DNA from: Pseudobutyrivibrio sp.
GTDB lineage: Bacteria > Bacillota > Clostridia > Lachnospirales > Lachnospiraceae
Direction: 5' to 3'
Length of the DNA: 64,000 nt
Assembly: GCA_024684955.1 (NCBI GenBank)
Contig: JAIKWH010000005.1
Location: 1-64,000 of the forward strand
Shown: in pieces, positions 8,589 to 18,049 of the stretch
Position numbering within the stretch: position 1 is the first letter of the stretch
Layout: every line of letters starts with the position of its first letter
Made by a program: the position numbers and the translations under genes
Notes under the pieces: model-generated
Database searches by the model: none
The model's input: only the letters and a program-made list of their open reading frames with translations
What the model was told of the DNA's origin: nothing

Positions 8589-9824
8589 ATGGTTGAGAAA
8601 TTCAAAAATTCTTTGGAGTTCAGACTGAACTTAAAATACTTTTTTGCCCAGGGACTTTACTGGATGATTGTGTGTTGCACAACCAGTATGGGATCTGCTT
8701 TTCTGTCAGGGAGAGGATATTCCACTGCAGCAATAGGGGCTTTGTTTGCTGTTTCCTATCTAATGGCTGCCCTTCTTCAGCAAGTCATTACAAGTTTTGC
8801 TGACAAGTCCAGAGATTTTACTGTCTTAGATATTACTGGAATTCTTTCCATCATACTCTTTTTCAATATGCTATTTGCGGTAGGGAGCCATGGCAAGTCC
8901 TTTGCCTGTGGCCTTACCTTCTTTATTGCGGTGGCTCTTTCTGCTATTATCCAGCCACTCCTTAATTCTCTAAATTTTTATTTAGAGGGCTACAAGATCT
9001 CTATGAATTATGGGCTGGCAAGGGCGAATGGTTCCTTCCTTTTCTTTGTGATTAGCATTATTGTTGGCAATTTAATGAATGCCATCTCTGTAAATGCTGC
9101 ACCAGTTCTGGCGGCAATTATTACACTGGCCTTTATTTTTGACCTATTTTGGATATATTTTGATATTAAAACTGAAAAGAGAAGCAATGAGACTACCTAT
9201 GATCCTTTTGAGGGCAATGCCAATGATGGCAACTACAGTCTAAAGACAGCCCAGGAGTTTATTGGCAAATATAAAGCCTTTTTCATTTTCTTGATTGGTA
9301 TGACCGGCTTTTATTTCAGCCACATGATTATTAATAACTTTATGTTCCAAATTGCTGTAAACGTAGGTGGAGATACTGCTGACAATGGTGGCTTAATCGC
9401 CTTGGCAGCCCTGGTGGAATTGCCAGGAATGATATTCTTTAACAAACTGTCAGAGAGGTTTGGAGACAAGGTCCTTATGATTTTCTCTGCTGGCTTTTTT
9501 GTGGTAAAAGTATTCTTTACCCTCCTGGCAAGTTCTATTGGAATGCTTTACTTTAGCATGCTTTTCCAGGGCTTGTCCTTTGCTATTTTTATCCCTGCCT
9601 CTATCCACTTTGTAAACCAGATTATGAGTGAGAGAGATGCAGTAAAGGGTCAGGGCTTCCTTACTATATCCATGACTATTTCAAATTTTGCTGCCAGCCT
9701 TTTAGGAGGCGCAATTATGAATCTATTTGGAGTAAAGTCAGCCCTTGCTATTGGTTTGATTATTGCCCTGGCAGGTTTTGTGACATCATTTTATGGACTT
9801 GTCAGAATAAATACAAAAAAATAA
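8589..9824 (+). CDS. MFS transporter
   Basis: 411 residues with about 12 hydrophobic segments in two six-helix halves, separated by a charged cytoplasmic loop near 195-225 (TEKRSNETTYDPFEG). The pattern fits the major facilitator superfamily, possibly the sugar/proton symporter-like branch, and the second half has the ERFGDK loop typical of MFS signatures. No binding residues that fix the substrate were recognised. A TAGGAG ribosome binding site precedes ATG 8589. The gene is 21 bases downstream of the coiled-coil gene and probably part of the same transcript. Confidence 0.8.
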   Translation: MVEKFKNSLEFRLNLKYFFAQGLYWMIVCCTTSMGSAFLSGRGYSTAAIGALFAVSYLMAALLQQVITSFADKSRDFTVLDITGILSIILFFNMLFAVGSHGKSFACGLTFFIAVALSAIIQPLLNSLNFYLEGYKISMNYGLARANGSFLFFVISIIVGNLMNAISVNAAPVLAAIITLAFIFDLFWIYFDIKTEKRSNETTYDPFEGNANDGNYSLKTAQEFIGKYKAFFIFLIGMTGFYFSHMIINNFMFQIAVNVGGDTADNGGLIALAALVELPGMIFFNKLSERFGDKVLMIFSAGFFVVKVFFTLLASSIGMLYFSMLFQGLSFAIFIPASIHFVNQIMSERDAVKGQGFLTISMTISNFAASLLGGAIMNLFGVKSALAIGLIIALAGFVTSFYGLVRINTKK

Positions 9825-9895
9825 AGATATTAATAGATTTTTCTAAATATAATTGATAAAATATTATTAGATTTAAAGTCTAAAGGACAATTTTA

Positions 9896-10555
9896 ATGGC
9901 TAAGTATAATATTGGTGGGGTTATTTTCGAAGATGAAGCTACTGCAAAGACCGCAGCCAAGGAGCTTAAGGCAGTAGAATACATTCTAAATCAGCTTAAA
10001 AGTGCTGATGACTCTACAGTTCTTAAAGTTTATAAGAAACTGATTGACCAGAAAATGTTTACTACTGAGATAGGGCTTTCTTTTCTTGCTCAGCTTCATG
10101 ACAATCTATTATCCTCAGGTACTTTCAAGGAGGGAGATATTCCTCCAATCTATGAATTGGATACTATTTCTTTTCCAAAATCTGAGGCCTCAAATGAAAA
10201 CCCATCTGTTGCTAAAATAGAAACTGAAATTACCGATAATGATACTGTGGTTACTTCTACAAAGCCTAAAAAGCAAAAGAAGAAGGCAGTTAAGTCTTCC
10301 AAATCTGCTGATGTAGAAATAACAGATCAGTATATTATAAAAAAGTTAAGGTTTTTTAATAGGGTTTTATTAGTTGTCTGCGTCACACTGCTAATTTGTG
10401 TCCTTGGAATGTTTTATGTGAACTCAACAATTAATAGTCCTACAATCCTCAATTACGAGGAAAAGATACAAGATGAGTACGCTTCCTGGGCTCAAGAACT
10501 GGCCGAAAAAGAGCAGGCCTTAAATGACAGGGAGAAAGAACTTTTGGGTAATTAA
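9896..10555 (+). CDS. Membrane-anchored coiled-coil protein, unknown
   Basis: 219 residues, family not recognised. Residues 1-90 form a helical N-terminal domain starting MAKYNIGGVIFEDEATA, 95-148 is a polar linker with a lysine-rich patch (KPKKQKKK), about 153-175 is a single transmembrane helix, and 183-217 is a short charged coiled coil. The ribosome binding site AAAGGA is 8 bases before the ATG. A 71-base gap separates it from the MFS gene, while the response-regulator gene starts only 28 bases downstream, so it may be co-transcribed with the two-component genes. Confidence 0.65.
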   Translation: MAKYNIGGVIFEDEATAKTAAKELKAVEYILNQLKSADDSTVLKVYKKLIDQKMFTTEIGLSFLAQLHDNLLSSGTFKEGDIPPIYELDTISFPKSEASNENPSVAKIETEITDNDTVVTSTKPKKQKKKAVKSSKSADVEITDQYIIKKLRFFNRVLLVVCVTLLICVLGMFYVNSTINSPTILNYEEKIQDEYASWAQELAEKEQALNDREKELLGN

Positions 10556-10583
10556 ATATTTTTACAAGGATGGGGTAGTTGTT

Positions 10584-11273
10584 ATGGCAAAAAATAAAAT
10601 TCTTGTGGCTGACGATGAAAGCCGTATGAGAAAACTAATCAGAGACTATTTGGTCAGGGAAGATTACGAGGTTGTTGAGGCAGAAAATGGCGAACAGGCC
10701 TTGGACATGTTCTATATGGACAGCGACATTTCACTCATCATTTTAGACGTTATGATGCCAAAGGTTGACGGTTTTTCTGTTTTGAAAGAAATCAGAGAGA
10801 CCTCTTCCATTCCAATCCTTATGCTTACTGCAAAGGGGGAGGAGAATGATGTATTAAATGGTTTCGAACTGGGTGCGGATGAGTATATCAACAAGCCTTT
10901 CTCACCAAAGATTTTGATGGCAAGGGTTAATGCCGTGCTGAGAAGAAGTACTGATGAGGCTATGGGCAAAAAGGTAGTTGAGGCCGGTGGTATCCAGTTG
11001 GATGTGGATGCTCACGTTGCCACCAACGAAGGCAAGCCTGTAGAGCTTTCTGTAAAAGAATTTGAGTTACTGTATTACTTTATTAACAACGAGGGAATTG
11101 CACTCTCTAGGGAGAAAATTCTCAACCATGTATGGGATTACGACTACTTTGGAGATGCAAGAACCATCGATACTCATGTAAAGAAACTCCGTAGCAAACT
11201 TGATGATAAGGGCAACTACATCAAGACAATATGGGGCATGGGGTATAAATTTGAAGTCGATGCACACGTCTAA
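10584..11273 (+). CDS. OmpR/PhoB-family response regulator
   Basis: 229 residues. The receiver domain (3-115) has the acidic pair DD (10-11), phospho-acceptor Asp55 (LIILDVMMP), Thr82 and Lys104 (INKPF). The C-terminal winged helix (about 130-228) contains the family-typical LSVKEFELLYYF and IDTHVKKLRSKL. It therefore acts as a DNA-binding transcription regulator driven by the kinase whose gene overlaps its end by 14 bases. The start at ATG 10584 gives a normal receiver N-terminus; an upstream in-frame extension to 10524 overlaps the previous gene and is not credible. Its targets are not evident. Confidence 0.92.
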   Translation: MAKNKILVADDESRMRKLIRDYLVREDYEVVEAENGEQALDMFYMDSDISLIILDVMMPKVDGFSVLKEIRETSSIPILMLTAKGEENDVLNGFELGADEYINKPFSPKILMARVNAVLRRSTDEAMGKKVVEAGGIQLDVDAHVATNEGKPVELSVKEFELLYYFINNEGIALSREKILNHVWDYDYFGDARTIDTHVKKLRSKLDDKGNYIKTIWGMGYKFEVDAHV

Positions 11274-12735
11274 TATTATTAATCGCCAAATTGTAGGTCT
11301 TATAACACTAATCATATTAGCAGCCTCGCTGATATGTATAGTGTTAAACGCCTGCTTTTTAGGCGATTTTTATTTGTTAGTACAAGAAAATTCTCTAAAA
11401 AAAGTATATAAGGAAATGGATAGGCAAGCTAATAATGCCACCCTTTTTGTGGATGGCAGCAATGGGGGCTTGTCTGTTTTTCTTGAGGAATCTTCTTCGG
11501 CAATTCTGGTTACAGACCAGGCAAACGGTCAGGTATTTTCATATGGCGGAGATGAGAATCTTCTTTTATCTCAGAGGGAAATAACGGACAGCATAGACCT
11601 GAGCAAGGCTGTCTACAGAAATAAAAATTACAATATGTATATCCTTTCTTTCCCTGAATCAAACGAGGATTATCTCGTGTTAAATGGATATCTTTCCAGC
11701 GGGGAAAAGATATTTATTAGAGAGTGTACAGAGGGGGCTAGCCAAGCTCAAAAGGCTGCCAATATGTTTTTGTTATATTCCTTTGCCCTTGTTATTGTGG
11801 TGGCAATTGTTCTGACAACCATGATGGTTAGATGGTTTACCCAGCCTTTGTTTGAACTCATTAACATAACAAAGAAAATTTCAAATTTCGACTTTTCAGA
11901 GACTTATATCCCCCAGAAACATTACAACGAGCTGGATGATTTAGGCGAGCATATAAACGAAATGTCCACCACCTTGAATCGCGCCATTAGCCAGTTAAAG
12001 GAAGCCAATGACAACCTAAAGCATGACCTGGAAATCAGGGAGGAGACAGAGAACATGAGAAAGGAATTTGTCTCCAATGTTTCTCATGAGCTTAAAACTC
12101 CAATAGCCCTTATTCAAGGCTACGCCGAGGGCTTGCAAGAAGGCGTTATGGATGATGAAAATTCAAGGCAAATCTACCTGGATATCATTATCGATGAGGC
12201 TAATAAAATGAACAGGCTGGTTAGGGAAATGCTTATATTAAACCAGCTTGAGGCAGGTCAGATGCAGATGGATCTGGTAAATTTCAACCTGACTGACATT
12301 ATAGATGGGGTTGTGGAGAACAACAAAATCTATATTAGTGCCCAAAATATTTCATATTCCTTTGTTAATAAGGAAGAATGCATAGTCCATTCAGATGAGT
12401 TTTTGGTAGAGCAGATTATTACCAACTTTATTAGCAATGCCATTCACTACGTAATGAATGAAAACGTCATTATCGTAAAATATGACTTTACAAAAAAAGG
12501 CAAGGTAAGGGTCAGCGTATTCAACTCTGGAAACAATATTGCAAAAAAGGATATTAAACATATTTGGGAAAAATTTTACAAGGCAGATAAGGCCAGAAGT
12601 CGAGAATATGGTGGCAGTGGAATAGGTCTTTCTGTAGTCAAGGCAACCATGGATTTGTTGAAGGAAAAATTTGGTGTAGATAACCTTCCAAATGGGGTGG
12701 AATTCTGGTTCGAATTACCCCTTGCCAAACTATGA
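11260..12735 (+). CDS. Sensor histidine kinase
   Basis: 491 residues from ATG 11260, overlapping the response regulator by 14 bases. Order of parts: transmembrane helix (about 11-32), an extracytoplasmic sensor region of ~135 residues, a second transmembrane helix (about 168-189), a HAMP segment, and HisKA with the phospho-acceptor His276 in FVSNVSHELKTPIALIQGYAEG, followed by HATPase_c with an N-box (ITNFISNAIHYV) and a G-box (GGSGIGLSVVKA). It forms a two-component pair with the upstream regulator. The signal sensed is unknown. The ~104-base downstream gap before the lipoprotein gene has no clear terminator. Confidence 0.92.
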   Translation: MHTSNIINRQIVGLITLIILAASLICIVLNACFLGDFYLLVQENSLKKVYKEMDRQANNATLFVDGSNGGLSVFLEESSSAILVTDQANGQVFSYGGDENLLLSQREITDSIDLSKAVYRNKNYNMYILSFPESNEDYLVLNGYLSSGEKIFIRECTEGASQAQKAANMFLLYSFALVIVVAIVLTTMMVRWFTQPLFELINITKKISNFDFSETYIPQKHYNELDDLGEHINEMSTTLNRAISQLKEANDNLKHDLEIREETENMRKEFVSNVSHELKTPIALIQGYAEGLQEGVMDDENSRQIYLDIIIDEANKMNRLVREMLILNQLEAGQMQMDLVNFNLTDIIDGVVENNKIYISAQNISYSFVNKEECIVHSDEFLVEQIITNFISNAIHYVMNENVIIVKYDFTKKGKVRVSVFNSGNNIAKKDIKHIWEKFYKADKARSREYGGSGIGLSVVKATMDLLKEKFGVDNLPNGVEFWFELPLAKL

Positions 12736-12839
12736 AAAATCATACAAAATTCATAGAATATTCCTATTTTGTTTATTGAATATTACGTATATAAATGCTA
12801 ACATTACTTCAATGATTAGTTTATTTTAGGAGATTAACG

Positions 12840-13646
12840 GTGAAATTTAAGAGAGCACTACTTTTAATTTCAATAATGAGTTTTTCTCTTTTTTCGACTG
12901 GCTGCGGTGAGGCTCTTTATACTATGACAGACGAGGAAGAGACTATAATTACTCTATACTCAGCCAAAATAGTTAACAAATTTAATAAAAACCAGACTAT
13001 AGGCATTGCAAATGCCAGGATTAGGCCCGGGGAATTAGACGAGGCATACGCTGCTAGAGGCATTGATAATCCCTACACTGCTGAAAATGAGGCTCTTAAT
13101 TATAATCAGGATGCCACAAGTTCTGAGGAGCCTACAGATACACAAAATCCAGATTTAGAAAATCCGGAGCTTGCAAATGGAGATACAAATCCTAGTCAGC
13201 AGGCTGAGTCTGGCCCATCTATAGATTATTCATATTCTCTTACAGATGCTATTGGAATTGGTGATTTGGACTTTGAATACACTGGTATGGACATTGATCC
13301 TAGCCCAGATATTTCAAAGTTTTACGCCATATATGCCGAGTCAGGCAAGACCTTTGTTGTATTGCACTTAGATGCCACAAATAATACCAATTCTTCGGTG
13401 AATTTTGGAGATTTTGATGGCAATAAATATGGACTATCGGTTAATAATTCCAGTCTATATGAGTGTTATAAAACTGTAGTTTCCAATGATTTGTCTATAT
13501 ACAATGGTTCTATTGAGCCAGGGGAGACAAAGTCATTTTTGTTAGTTTTTCAACTTAGTAGCTCATCCGTTTCAGACACTTCCAGCCTTGGACTTAGTGT
13601 AGACAATAACGGAAATATACGAGGCACAATAATAAATCAGCAATGA
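12840..13646 (+). CDS. Lipoprotein with DUF4352-like domain
   Basis: 268 residues with a GTG start preceded by a TTAGGAGA site. The basic, hydrophobic signal peptide ends at FSTG-Cys22, a lipobox in which position -3 is Ser instead of the usual Leu. Residues 75-130 are a low-complexity acidic linker (SEEPTDTQNP, ENPELANG). The C-terminal part (130-265) is beta-rich and ends in the IEPGETKSFLLVFQL segment typical of DUF4352/DUF5067-like Ig-fold lipoproteins. It is a surface-anchored protein of unknown role, perhaps linked to the sensor kinase upstream. Confidence 0.7.
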   Translation: MKFKRALLLISIMSFSLFSTGCGEALYTMTDEEETIITLYSAKIVNKFNKNQTIGIANARIRPGELDEAYAARGIDNPYTAENEALNYNQDATSSEEPTDTQNPDLENPELANGDTNPSQQAESGPSIDYSYSLTDAIGIGDLDFEYTGMDIDPSPDISKFYAIYAESGKTFVVLHLDATNNTNSSVNFGDFDGNKYGLSVNNSSLYECYKTVVSNDLSIYNGSIEPGETKSFLLVFQLSSSSVSDTSSLGLSVDNNGNIRGTIINQQ

Positions 13647-13667
13647 TTTAAGTGAGAGGAGATTTGC

Positions 13668-14588
13668 ATGGACACTAATATTTTATTGGAATCAGGCACA
13701 AATGAACTTGAGGTACTTGAATTCAAGGTAGGCGACAATTATTACGGTATTAACGTTGCCAAGATTAGGGAGATTTTGCTTTATCAACCAGTGACACCAC
13801 TTCCAAATGCACATCCATTCATAGAGGGCATATTTATGCCAAGAGATACAATGATTTCAGTTATCTCTCTTCACAAATGTTTGAGTATTCCTGAGGTTGA
13901 AGGAAATGATGGTCTTTTTATTATCACTAATTTCAACTCTCTTAATACAGCATTCCATGTAGACGAAGTTCTTGGAATTCACAGAGTTTCCTGGGAAGAC
14001 ATTATCAAACCAGACGCTACTATTTCTTCAGATGAGTCAGGAGTTTCAACAGGTGTTATCAAACTGGATGACAGATTAGTAGTTATTTTGGACTTTGAGA
14101 AAATCGTTACAGACATCAATCCAGAGACTGGTCTTAAGGTTTCTGATATGGATGATTACGATAGCCACGATAGAAGCAAGTCACCAATTATGCTGGCTGA
14201 GGATTCACCACTTCTTCAAAAACTTATTGTGGAGTGTCTTAGAAAGGCTGGCTATACCACATTGCTTGTCAACAACAACGGCCAGGAGGCTTGGGACAAG
14301 TTGGTAGAGTTGGACAAGGCTGGCACAGTATTAAACAGCGTACACTGTATCATTACCGATATTGAGATGCCTCTTATGGATGGTCACAGACTCTGCAAGT
14401 TGGTAAAGGACAATGATACATTAAAGAATATCCCTGTTATTATTTTCTCTTCTCTGATCAATGAGGAGATTCGTAGAAAGGGCGAGAGCCTTGGAGCAGA
14501 TGCTCAGTTGACTAAGCCTGAGATTGGTAAACTCATCGGTGTTGTTGATGATTTGGTTGCCAAGTACGAAAGTGCTAGAAAAGGCTAA
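13668..14588 (+). CDS. cheV: CheV-type chemotaxis coupling protein
   Basis: 306 residues with a CheW domain (about 12-150) fused to a receiver domain (173-300). The receiver has Glu-Asp (178-179), the phospho-acceptor Asp231 (CIITDIEMPLMDG) and Lys283 (LTKPE). CheV couples chemoreceptors to the CheA kinase and adapts through receiver phosphorylation. No cheA, cheW or receptor gene is within the window, so it is an orphan here, although flagellar-type genes do occur elsewhere in the window. A GAGAGGAG ribosome binding site precedes the ATG. The gene is followed by a palindromic terminator. Confidence 0.9.
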   Translation: MDTNILLESGTNELEVLEFKVGDNYYGINVAKIREILLYQPVTPLPNAHPFIEGIFMPRDTMISVISLHKCLSIPEVEGNDGLFIITNFNSLNTAFHVDEVLGIHRVSWEDIIKPDATISSDESGVSTGVIKLDDRLVVILDFEKIVTDINPETGLKVSDMDDYDSHDRSKSPIMLAEDSPLLQKLIVECLRKAGYTTLLVNNNGQEAWDKLVELDKAGTVLNSVHCIITDIEMPLMDGHRLCKLVKDNDTLKNIPVIIFSSLINEEIRRKGESLGADAQLTKPEIGKLIGVVDDLVAKYESARKG

Positions 14589-14601
14589 ATATGATTTTTA
14601 A

Positions 14602-14627
14602 AAATGGGGTGAAGCTTCACCCCATTT
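14602..14627. terminator. Palindromic hairpin after cheV
   Basis: A perfect 26-bp palindrome (AAATGGGGTGAAG and its complement) lies 13 bases after the cheV stop. The following T-run is weak (CTTAAATTTT), so it may act as a partial terminator or processing site. Confidence 0.65.
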
Positions 14628-14654
14628 CTTAAATTTTACTTGGGAGGATTTATT

Positions 14655-16532
14655 ATGTCTCAGTCGGAAGACTACTTAGACGGGCTACTTAATTCCATAA
14701 ACAAGGCTAAGACAGATGCTGCTTCAGTTGAGGAGAATGTCGCCAATCAGCAAAAAGAAAATATAAAAATCAGACAGGCTGTTAGCCCAGAGGATGACTT
14801 TTTCCAGGCCACTGGCATAAGAGCAGAGGACACACGTCTAAAGACCTCACACCCATTTCTTCGGGAAGTTTTTTCCGAGGATGATTTTTTGCGTCAATTT
14901 GAAGAAGAAATCGCAAATGATGATAGGGATTCTTTCATAGAATCTTTCGAGCAGGAAATCGACGATGAGGAAAGGTATTTTCAGGATACCGGAGAAAGCA
15001 GAGTCGATGAGGATACAATCAATTCTTTTCTTGATAATATCAAATCAAAGGTCACAAAGAGTGAAGTTAATGATGAATTAGAGGAAGATAGTTTTGACAG
15101 CCCTAGTGAGGCTCTTGAGACTAGTGGGGATGATGAGTCTTCTGAGGCTGATGAGTCTTCTGAGCCTGATGCAGCTGCTGAGCCTGAGGAGGACTTTGGG
15201 GATAGTTTAGATTTGGATTCTCTCATGGATTCCATTGGAGACCAGGAGGTTACTCCAATAGATGAGGGAGAGGGGGAAGATTCAGGGGAGGATTCCTCTG
15301 ATGACTTAGGTTTTTCTCTAGATGAGTTTTCTTTGGACTCAGAGGAGGAGCCTTTAGATGAATCTTCTGAGGATTCCTTATCAGATGATGATTCTTTAAA
15401 GGAATTTATGCCTGATGAGATGGATGCCCTTGATGCAGCCCAGTTTGGAGATGGAGATGAAGTTGACTTAAGCGGTGAATCAGGCCTTGATTTAGACAAT
15501 CTCTTAGGTGAGGATGAGGAACTGTCCGACTTAGGAGACCTGCTCTCAGCAGATGGAGACCTGGGCGAGACAGATATAGATGAATCTGCAGAGGGAGATG
15601 GTTCTTCTGATGAGGAGCCTGAGTCAGATGAGACTACCGGCAAAAAGAAAAAGGGCAAAAAGAAAAAAGGAGATAAGAAAAAGGGCGAGAAGAAACCGAA
15701 TCCTTTCCTACAAAAACTTGCCCTTATATTCTTTGGTCCTCCAGATGAGGACGAACTGGCCGAGATGGCAGAGGCGGAGGCTAAAAAGCAGGCCAAAGAC
15801 AAATCTGCAACAGCCCCTGTGGAGATTACCTTGGATGAGGATGGCAATCCAATAGTGCCTGAGGGTGCCTCAGACCAGGAGGATGGCAAGAAAAAGAAGA
15901 AAAAGGAGAAAAAGCCTAAGGAGCCAAAGCCTAAGAAAGAAAAGAAGGCTAAGCCTCCAAAGCCACCAAAGCCTAAAAAAGAGAAAAAACCTAAAAAACC
16001 AGACAATTCTCCAAAAATTCCTCTTTCAATTATTGCTACATTTTTGGTATTATCTATATCAATAATTGGTATAGTAGTGATTGGTATGAATTTCATGGGA
16101 TTGAGACGCCATATGCAGATGGCGGAACTCTCCTTTGAAAACAAAGATTATATAGAGGCCTATGAGTATTTAAATGGCTATAATCTTACAGACGAGGATC
16201 ATATTCTAATGAGGAATCAGGCCAGAGTGTTGGCAGATGTTCAGCAGTGTCAGAAGGAGTACGAATCCTTCATTGCATACAAGCAATATGATTTTGCTTT
16301 AGATGCCCTTGTAAAAGGCGTTGGCCGTTATGAAAAGTACAAGGATAACGCTGAAGAATATGGTATTTCCGAAGAATATAACATGTATGGAGAACTTTTT
16401 GTCACGGAGCTTGCAGAGACCTTTAGCTTGAGCAAAGAAGATGCCTTGTTTATTTATAATCAGGAAAACAGACATTACTACACCGTGGAACTTAGAAAAG
16501 TGCTTATAAAAATGGGTTACGAGGGTGAATGA
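14655..16532 (+). CDS. Acidic/lysine-rich membrane protein, unknown
   Basis: 625 residues from ATG 14655, just after a GGGAGG site; the in-frame TTG at 14640 overlaps that site and is rejected. Layout: N-terminus of about 150 residues with a conserved-looking core, a very acidic Ser/Asp/Glu region (about 150-325), a lysine-rich block (325-345), a short helical segment, a second long Lys/Pro-rich block (410-450), one transmembrane helix (about 455-478), and a 140-residue helical C-terminal domain with TPR-like texture (YIEAYEYLNGY). The charge blocks suggest a tethered polyampholyte, with a very large soluble N-terminal part. It overlaps the hisH start. Function unknown. Confidence 0.7.
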   Translation: MSQSEDYLDGLLNSINKAKTDAASVEENVANQQKENIKIRQAVSPEDDFFQATGIRAEDTRLKTSHPFLREVFSEDDFLRQFEEEIANDDRDSFIESFEQEIDDEERYFQDTGESRVDEDTINSFLDNIKSKVTKSEVNDELEEDSFDSPSEALETSGDDESSEADESSEPDAAAEPEEDFGDSLDLDSLMDSIGDQEVTPIDEGEGEDSGEDSSDDLGFSLDEFSLDSEEEPLDESSEDSLSDDDSLKEFMPDEMDALDAAQFGDGDEVDLSGESGLDLDNLLGEDEELSDLGDLLSADGDLGETDIDESAEGDGSSDEEPESDETTGKKKKGKKKKGDKKKGEKKPNPFLQKLALIFFGPPDEDELAEMAEAEAKKQAKDKSATAPVEITLDEDGNPIVPEGASDQEDGKKKKKKEKKPKEPKPKKEKKAKPPKPPKPKKEKKPKKPDNSPKIPLSIIATFLVLSISIIGIVVIGMNFMGLRRHMQMAELSFENKDYIEAYEYLNGYNLTDEDHILMRNQARVLADVQQCQKEYESFIAYKQYDFALDALVKGVGRYEKYKDNAEEYGISEEYNMYGELFVTELAETFSLSKEDALFIYNQENRHYYTVELRKVLIKMGYEGE

Positions 16533-17137
16533 TGATTGCTATTCTTGATTATGATGCAGGAAATATTAATAGCGTAGAAAAAGCATTTAAAATTCTTGGT
16601 GAGGATACTGTCCTCACCAGGGATTTTTCTGTGATTGAAAGAGCTGACAGGGCAGTATTGCCTGGTGTTGGCTCTTTTTCTGATGCTATGTCCCATATTA
16701 AAAAATATGAATTGGACAAGTCCATTAATGACTTTATAGCTTCTGGCAAGCCTTTCCTTGGTATATGCTTGGGCCTCCAGGTCCTCTTTGACTACAGCGA
16801 TGAAGGCATTGGTACAGAGGGCCTCCATGTCCTGCCTGGCCAGATACTTAGGATTCCGGGAGAGGGAGGCCTAAAAGTGCCTCACATGGGTTGGAATTCT
16901 CTGGAGATTAAAAATAATGGCAGACTCTTTGCTGGGGTCAAGGACCAGTCCTTTGTATACTTTGTGCACTCTTACTATCTAAAGGCTGAGGACCCTGCCA
17001 TAGTAAAGGCCACCTGCCAGTATGGGGTGGATATTCACGCCTCAGTGGAAAAGGACAATGTCTTTGCCTGCCAGTTTCATCCGGAAAAGTCATCTTCAGT
17101 TGGACTTACAATACTTAAAAACTTTGCAAATATTTAA
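16532..17137 (+). CDS. hisH: Imidazole glycerol phosphate synthase, HisH subunit
   Basis: 201 residues. Class I glutamine amidotransferase that feeds ammonia to HisF in histidine biosynthesis. The catalytic triad is visible: Cys79 in GICLGLQ, and His183 and Glu185 in QFHPEK. The first two codons are ATG-ATG (16529 and 16532); the second overlaps the previous stop as TGATG and gives the usual [11 protein letters not shown] start. It is followed after 9 bases by hisF. The remaining his genes are not in the window. Confidence 0.93.
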   Translation: MIAILDYDAGNINSVEKAFKILGEDTVLTRDFSVIERADRAVLPGVGSFSDAMSHIKKYELDKSINDFIASGKPFLGICLGLQVLFDYSDEGIGTEGLHVLPGQILRIPGEGGLKVPHMGWNSLEIKNNGRLFAGVKDQSFVYFVHSYYLKAEDPAIVKATCQYGVDIHASVEKDNVFACQFHPEKSSSVGLTILKNFANI

Positions 17138-17146
17138 GGGAAAAAT

Positions 17147-17905
17147 ATGCTTACTAAGAGAATCATTCCTTGCCTGGATGTAAAAGATGGCAGGGTAGTA
17201 AAAGGGGTAAATTTTATAGATTTAAAGGATGCCGGTGATCCTGTTCAGATTGCCGCTGCCTACGATAAGGCAGGGGCTGATGAGTTGGTTTTTTTGGATA
17301 TTACCGCTTCTTCTGATCACAGGAATACAGTTGTGGAAATGGCCAGCCGGGTCGCTGACCAGGTTTTCATTCCCTTTACTGTGGGTGGTGGAATCAGAAC
17401 GGTGGAGGATTTTAAGGCCTTGCTTAGGGCCGGGGCAGACAAGATTTCAATTAATTCTGCCGCAATAGATAATCCATCTTTAATATCTGCTGCTGCAGAC
17501 AAATTTGGTAGCCAGTGTGTTGTTGTAGCTATTGATGCCAAAAGAAGAGATGATGGTGGCTTTAATATATACAAGCACGGAGGTAGATTGGACTGCGGTA
17601 TTGATGCTGTGGAATGGGCCATGAAGGCAGAGAAACTTGGGGCAGGAGAAATTCTCCTTACCTCTATGGACTGCGACGGCACCAAGTCTGGCTTTGATAT
17701 AGAATTGACCAGGGCTATTTCCTCTGTTTGTTCTATCCCTGTTATTGCGTCGGGAGGAGCAGGCTCAAAGGAGGATTTCCTTGATGTGCTAACTGATGGA
17801 GGGGCAGATGCAGCTCTGGCAGCCTCCCTTTTCCACTACAAAGAACTTGAAATTATGGATTTGAAAGAGTATCTTAATAATAATTCAATCCCAGTAAGAT
17901 TATAG
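17147..17905 (+). CDS. hisF: Imidazole glycerol phosphate synthase, HisF subunit
   Basis: 252 residues, a complete TIM barrel. The catalytic aspartates are Asp11 ([13 protein letters not shown]) and Asp130 (VVAIDAK), and the phosphate-binding loops FTVGGGI and ASGGAG are present. It cyclises PRFAR with ammonia delivered by HisH, giving imidazole-glycerol phosphate and AICAR. AICAR is also the substrate of the purH product encoded about 2 kb downstream, a metabolic link seen in many bacteria. It ends directly in a hairpin. Confidence 0.95.
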   Translation: MLTKRIIPCLDVKDGRVVKGVNFIDLKDAGDPVQIAAAYDKAGADELVFLDITASSDHRNTVVEMASRVADQVFIPFTVGGGIRTVEDFKALLRAGADKISINSAAIDNPSLISAAADKFGSQCVVVAIDAKRRDDGGFNIYKHGGRLDCGIDAVEWAMKAEKLGAGEILLTSMDCDGTKSGFDIELTRAISSVCSIPVIASGGAGSKEDFLDVLTDGGADAALAASLFHYKELEIMDLKEYLNNNSIPVRL

Positions 17906-17936
17906 ATTCCTGTTTTTCATCAGAAAAACGGGAATC
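17905..17936. terminator. Hairpin after hisF
   Basis: GATTCC-T-GTTTTTC pairs with GAAAAAC-G-GGAATC around a 4-nt loop, beginning at the last base of the hisF stop. No T-run follows, so termination may be inefficient or need another factor. Confidence 0.5.
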
Positions 17937-18049
17937 GTATCTGACCAACTTTTACAATTTTTTCACATTTTGCGTGTATTATAATAGTATCTATACATAT
18001 AGTTAGGACATGCGACAAGGATGTCGTTTAAATCAAAGGAGTGATGTTT

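Noticed and set aside
14981..16144. Long serine/lysine-poor minus-strand frame opposite the acidic protein
   Set aside because: It is an antisense shadow of the Asp/Glu/Lys-rich repeats; composition is artificial and no ribosome binding site supports it.
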